The position numbers and the translations under genes are program-made. This document shows, piece after piece, positions 24,979 to 28,086 of a stretch of DNA of 28,086 nucleotides. The notes under the pieces are model-generated. The model had not been told where the DNA came from, made no database searches, and saw only the letters and a program-made list of their open reading frames with translations. Source of the stretch: WS-2 sp036507005 (GTDB lineage Bacteria; Eisenbacteria; RBG-16-71-46); assembly GCA_036507005.1 (NCBI GenBank), contig DASXQT010000028.1, positions 1-28,086 of the forward strand, written 5' to 3'. The first letter of the stretch is position 1. Every line of letters starts with the position of its first letter.

Positions 24979-25926
24979 CTACGCGCGCGGCGGCGCCGGA
25001 TGCACGGGCTCGAGGTCGAAGCTCACCATGCGGTGCAGCACCTCGACGCGGCGCGCGATCTCCTCGGAGTCGGCCTCGAGCAGGCGCCGCGGGCTGAAGC
25101 TCTCGATCGCGAGCGAGGCCATCGCCGTCCCGCACGCCAGCGCCTGGCGCAGGGCGTTGCCGTCCTCGCGGCCGCAGCGCGCGAGCCAGCCCATGAAGCC
25201 GCCCGCGAACGAGTCGCCGGCCCCGGTGGGATCGGTGAGCCCCTGCACCGGGTAGGCGGGCGTGACGAAGCGCTCGGTGCGCGAGCGGTAGAGCGCGCCG
25301 TGCTCGCCCTTCTTCACGATCACCGCCTTCGCCCCCTGCTCCACCAGCCGGTCCGCGGCGCGCACCAGCAGGGTCTCGCCCGCCAGCGCCCGAGCCTCCT
25401 CCTCGTTCAGGAGCGCCACGTCCACCTGGCGCAGCACGTCGAGCACGCGGTCGGGCTTGCGCGCGATCCAGTAGTTCATGGTGTCCGAGACCGACAGGCG
25501 CGGGCGCCGCATCTGGTCCAGCACCTCGAGCTGGAGGTCGGGGTCGATGTTGGCCAGGAACACGTAGGGGCACCCGCGGTGGGTCTCGTCGAGCCGCGGG
25601 TGGAAGTCGGAGAACACGTTGAGCTGGGTCTCGAGCGTGTGGGCGTGGCCGAGGTCGGCCTCGTACTCGCCGCGCCAGCGGAAGGTGCGGCCGCGCGCGG
25701 TCACGAGCCCGCTCAGGTCGACGTCCCGGCTCCGGAACGCGGCCAGGTGCTCGGCCGGGAAGTCCTCCCCCACCACCGCCACCATCCGCACCGGCGCGAA
25801 GTGGCAGGCGGAGAGCGAGAAGTAGGAGGCGGAGCCGCCCAGCGCCTCGACCGCCTCCCCGAACGGCGTCCTCACCGAGTCGAGCGCGACCGAGCCCACC
25901 ACCACCACCTCGGCGCCGGGCGTCAC
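24979..25926 (-). CDS. PfkB-family carbohydrate or nucleoside kinase
   Basis: The 315-residue protein has the N-terminal family region VVVGSVALDS and EALGGSASYFSLSA, and the C-terminal signature DPTGAGDSFAGGF (232-244), with Asp238 as catalytic base. An anion-hole region and VIVKKGEHGAL strand fit the ribokinase fold. The DTMNYWI segment (148-154) is typical, from memory, of a PfkB subgroup of unassigned substrate in delta-type bacteria and Planctomycetes. The GTG start at 25926 overlaps the argS stop as GTGA, with GAGG seven bases upstream. The neighbours are translation genes and give no substrate hint. A sugar, nucleoside or methylthioadenosine-salvage substrate is possible. Confidence 0.9.
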   Translation of the reverse strand: MTPGAEVVVVGSVALDSVRTPFGEAVEALGGSASYFSLSACHFAPVRMVAVVGEDFPAEHLAAFRSRDVDLSGLVTARGRTFRWRGEYEADLGHAHTLETQLNVFSDFHPRLDETHRGCPYVFLANIDPDLQLEVLDQMRRPRLSVSDTMNYWIARKPDRVLDVLRQVDVALLNEEEARALAGETLLVRAADRLVEQGAKAVIVKKGEHGALYRSRTERFVTPAYPVQGLTDPTGAGDSFAGGFMGWLARCGREDGNALRQALACGTAMASLAIESFSPRRLLEADSEEIARRVEVLHRMVSFDLEPVHPAPPRA

Positions 25927-27620
25927 GTCGCGGCCTCGGCCGCGCGCTCCATGCGCTGCGGCGCGCTCACCCCCATCAGCGCCAGGCCGTTGTGGAGCAC
26001 GAGGCGGGTGGCTTCCGCGAGACGCAGGCGCGCGATCGAGAGCGCTTGGTCCTCGGTGACCACGCGGCACGCATGGTAGAAGCGGTGGAAGATCGCGGCC
26101 GTGTCGAGCAGGTAGGCAGGCAGGCGGTGGGGCTCGCGCGCGAACGCCGCCCCGCGCACCACCTCGGGGAACGCGGCCAGCCGCCGCGCGAGCAGGAGCT
26201 CCGCCGGATCGGCGAGCGCAGGCTCCTCCGCGCCGGCCGCGGCCGAGGGCTCGAGCCCGCGCTCCGCGGCGTAGCGCAGGATCGAGGCGATGCGGGCGTG
26301 CGCGTACTGCACGTAGTAGGCGGGGTTCTCGTCGTTCTGGCGCCGCGCCAAATCGAGGTCGAAGTCGAGATGGGCGTTGGTGGAGCGCATCAGGAAGAAG
26401 AACTTGGCGCAGTCGGCGCCGATGTCCTCCACCAGGTCGCCGAGCGTGACGAACTCGCCGGCGCGCTTGCTCATCCGCACCGGCTGGCCGCCCGAGAGCA
26501 GGTTCACCTGCTGGACGATCAGCACCTCGAGGAAGCCGCTCTCCAGCCCCAGCGCCTGGAGCGCCGCCTGGAGCGGCAGGATGTGCCCGTGGTGGTCGGG
26601 ACCCCACAGGTCGATGGCGTACCGGAACCCGCGGGCGCGCTTGTCGCGGTGGTAGGCGATGTCGGGCAGCAGGTAGGTGGGCGCGCCGTTGCTCCGCACG
26701 ACGACGCGGTCCTTGTCGTCGCCGAACGAGCTGGTGCGCACCCAGGTGGCGCCCTCGGCCTCGTACACCATCCCCCGCTCCCGCAGCGACTCGAGCGTGC
26801 GCATCACCTCGCCGCGCGCGTGGAGCTCGGACTCGCGGAACCAGCGCGCGTACTCCGCGCCGTAGCCGCTGAGGTCGCGGCGCTGCGATTCGAGCATCCG
26901 CTCCAGGGCGCGATCGCGGAACCATGCGGCGCCGTCGGGCCGCCCGAGCGCCGCCCGCGCCGCGGGCGGATCCAGCTCGCCCGCCAGGTCGCGCAGGTAC
27001 TCGCCCTGGTAGCCGTTCTCGGGGAAAGCGCGCGCGAGGCCCAGGTGCTCGGCGAACCTCGCCGCCACCGATTCGCCCAGCAGGTCCACCTGGGTCCCGG
27101 CGTCGTTCACGTAGTACTCCCCGGCGGCGGCGTGCCCGGTGGCGTTGAGCAGGCGGACCAGCGCGGATCCGACCGCCGCGGCGCGCGCGTTGACCACGTT
27201 CAGGGGCCCGGTGGGGTTGGCGCTCACGTACTCCACCAGGATCTTCTCGCCCCGCGCGTGGTCGTGGCAGCCGAAGCCGCGGCGCGCCTCGGGGTCGAGC
27301 GCTCCCGCGGCGAGGATGCGCGCGGGGAGACCGCTCAGGAACGCGTCGGCGTAGCGGAGGTTGATGAAGCCGGGGCCCGCCACCTCGATCGCCGCGAACT
27401 GCGCGGGATCGCGCGGGAACGCCGCGATCAGCGCCTCGGCCACCGCGCGCGGCGGCCGCCCGGTCTCGCGCGCGAGGAGCAGCGCGAGGTTGGTGGTCCA
27501 GTCACCGTGCCCGGTATCGCGCGGAATCGAGAGCTCGAGGCGCGCGAGCCTCTCCGGACTCCACAGGCCGGCGCGCTTCAGGGCCTCCGCGAAGCCTTCA
27601 GTCAGCGCGCTCCAGACCAA
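25923..27620 (-). CDS. argS: Arginine--tRNA ligase with an atypical HIGH signature
   Basis: Charges tRNA-Arg. The 565-residue protein has an N-terminal Add-1 domain ending in GPGFINLRY. The catalytic core carries EYVSANPTGPL (130-140), and the sequence after it, where HVGH is expected, is NVVN (141-144). A VRMSKRAG (381-388) stands for KMSKS. The C-terminal DALR anticodon-binding domain contains YVQYAHARIASILR and a terminal LVLHNGLALMGVSAPQRM. The start is taken as TTG at 27620, because GAGGAG lies eight bases upstream and this gives a normal N-terminus. CTG at 27605 is the alternative. It overlaps rsfS by 23 bases and pfkB by 4. Confidence 0.93.
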   Translation of the reverse strand: MVWSALTEGFAEALKRAGLWSPERLARLELSIPRDTGHGDWTTNLALLLARETGRPPRAVAEALIAAFPRDPAQFAAIEVAGPGFINLRYADAFLSGLPARILAAGALDPEARRGFGCHDHARGEKILVEYVSANPTGPLNVVNARAAAVGSALVRLLNATGHAAAGEYYVNDAGTQVDLLGESVAARFAEHLGLARAFPENGYQGEYLRDLAGELDPPAARAALGRPDGAAWFRDRALERMLESQRRDLSGYGAEYARWFRESELHARGEVMRTLESLRERGMVYEAEGATWVRTSSFGDDKDRVVVRSNGAPTYLLPDIAYHRDKRARGFRYAIDLWGPDHHGHILPLQAALQALGLESGFLEVLIVQQVNLLSGGQPVRMSKRAGEFVTLGDLVEDIGADCAKFFFLMRSTNAHLDFDLDLARRQNDENPAYYVQYAHARIASILRYAAERGLEPSAAAGAEEPALADPAELLLARRLAAFPEVVRGAAFAREPHRLPAYLLDTAAIFHRFYHACRVVTEDQALSIARLRLAEATRLVLHNGLALMGVSAPQRMERAAEAAT

Positions 27621-28017
27621 GATCCAGACTCCTCGCGTCGCCCCACAGCCGGTCCAGCATGTAGTACTCGCGGGTCTTCTCGTGGAAGACGTGCACCACC
27701 ACTTCCACGTAGTCGAGCAGCACCCAGCGCCGGCTCTCGAAACCCTCGATGTGCCACGGGCGCGCGCCGCGGTCGCGCAGCGCATCCTCGACCGCCTCCG
27801 CGATCGCCTTGACCTGCACCTCGCTCGATCCCGAGCAGATGAAGAAGTAGTCGCACACGCCGTCGAGCTCGCGCAGGTCGAGGGCCACCGGCGTCCTGGC
27901 CTTCTTCGAGACCGCGGCGTGCGCCGCCGCATGGAGCAGGTCGAGCGCCGGAACGCCCGCCGGGATGTGGCGCGCGGGCTCGGCCGCGGACCGGGCGAGC
28001 CGTTGCCTCCGGGTCAA
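27598..28017 (-). CDS. rsfS: Ribosomal silencing factor RsfS
   Basis: Binds ribosomal protein L14 and blocks subunit joining when nutrients are short. The 139-residue product carries the family features: PVALDLRELDGVCDYFFICSG (43-63) and WVLLDYVEVVVHVFHEKTREYYMLDRLWGDA at the C-terminus. The start is taken as TTG at 28017, which shares a TTGA overlap with the stop of the upstream partial gene, the same junction style used across this window. No Shine-Dalgarno is seen and about 25 N-terminal residues precede family sequence, so a later start cannot be excluded. Confidence 0.9.
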   Translation of the reverse strand: MTRRQRLARSAAEPARHIPAGVPALDLLHAAAHAAVSKKARTPVALDLRELDGVCDYFFICSGSSEVQVKAIAEAVEDALRDRGARPWHIEGFESRRWVLLDYVEVVVHVFHEKTREYYMLDRLWGDARSLDLGLERAD

Positions 28018-28086
28018 CGGTCGCGCCGCACCGCGTAGTCCACGGCACGGTCGAGCGCCTGCCGGGCTACGCCCTGGGGCTCGCCA
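28014..28086 (-). CDS. C-terminal end of an unidentified gene (5' part outside window)
   Basis: Only the last 23 codons are visible, reading GEPQGVARQALDRAVDYAV and then RRDR before a TGA at 28014. The frame is inferred from the TTGA overlap with rsfS. In many bacteria the gene before rsfS is nadD or proA, but this tail matches neither clearly. It is reported because it explains the rsfS start. Confidence 0.5.
   Translation of the reverse strand, partial: GEPQGVARQALDRAVDYAVRRDR

Overview
The window reads as a compact chromosomal segment of a very GC-rich, Gram-negative bacterium. Genes for outer-membrane lipoprotein handling (a LolC/E-type permease, LolD, Lnt) and a periplasmic HtrA protease point to an outer membrane. 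The order lysS-lolC-lolD, an HD-GYP protein, an orphan sigma-54 activator and the ClpC-McsA-McsB set suggest a delta-proteobacterial type lineage (Myxococcota, Desulfobacterota, Binatota or similar). That placement is an inference from gene content, not from a phylogeny. Every supported gene lies on the minus strand, so transcription runs from high to low coordinates. Long plus-strand frames are codon-bias shadows.

Layout in transcription order. (1) 28086-24979: the tail of an unidentified gene, rsfS, argS and a PfkB sugar kinase, linked by overlaps (TTGA, a 23-base overlap, GTGA). (2) 24957-24014: an independent small unit of an uncharacterised 250-residue protein and a 16-residue hydrophobic peptide with a perfect Shine-Dalgarno sequence, followed by a strong hairpin. 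(3) 23921-20529: HD-GYP membrane protein, purM and a receiver-less sigma-54 activator. (4) 20554-17957: a sigma-70-type promoter, then a Gfo/Idh/MocA-family protein and lnt. (5) 17882-7662: a TTGACA promoter, then nine tightly packed genes asd, ecfT-like, truA, htrA, purB, purL, purQ, a PurS-like gene and purF; seven of the eight junctions overlap by 1 or 4 bases. (6) 7615-6711: an atypical patch with a decayed exported-protein gene, a 78-residue protein and a small nucleotidyltransferase-fold protein. (7) 6644-1: a TTGACG/TACAGT promoter, then lysS, lolC/E, lolD, mcsA, mcsB and clpC, which runs off the left edge.

Functional themes are de novo purine synthesis (purB, purL, purQ, PurS-like, purF, purM), lipoprotein maturation and export (lnt, lolC/E, lolD), protein quality control (htrA; ClpC with the McsA/McsB arginine-phosphorylation adaptor), and translation (lysS, argS, truA, rsfS).

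The points most worth a second look are the tiny peptide gene at 24053-24103 with its uncharacterised partner, the purS-slot protein that looks like two PurS folds in tandem, the arginyl-tRNA synthetase with Asn-Val-Val-Asn in place of the HIGH signature, and the oxidoreductase that lacks both usual catalytic residues.
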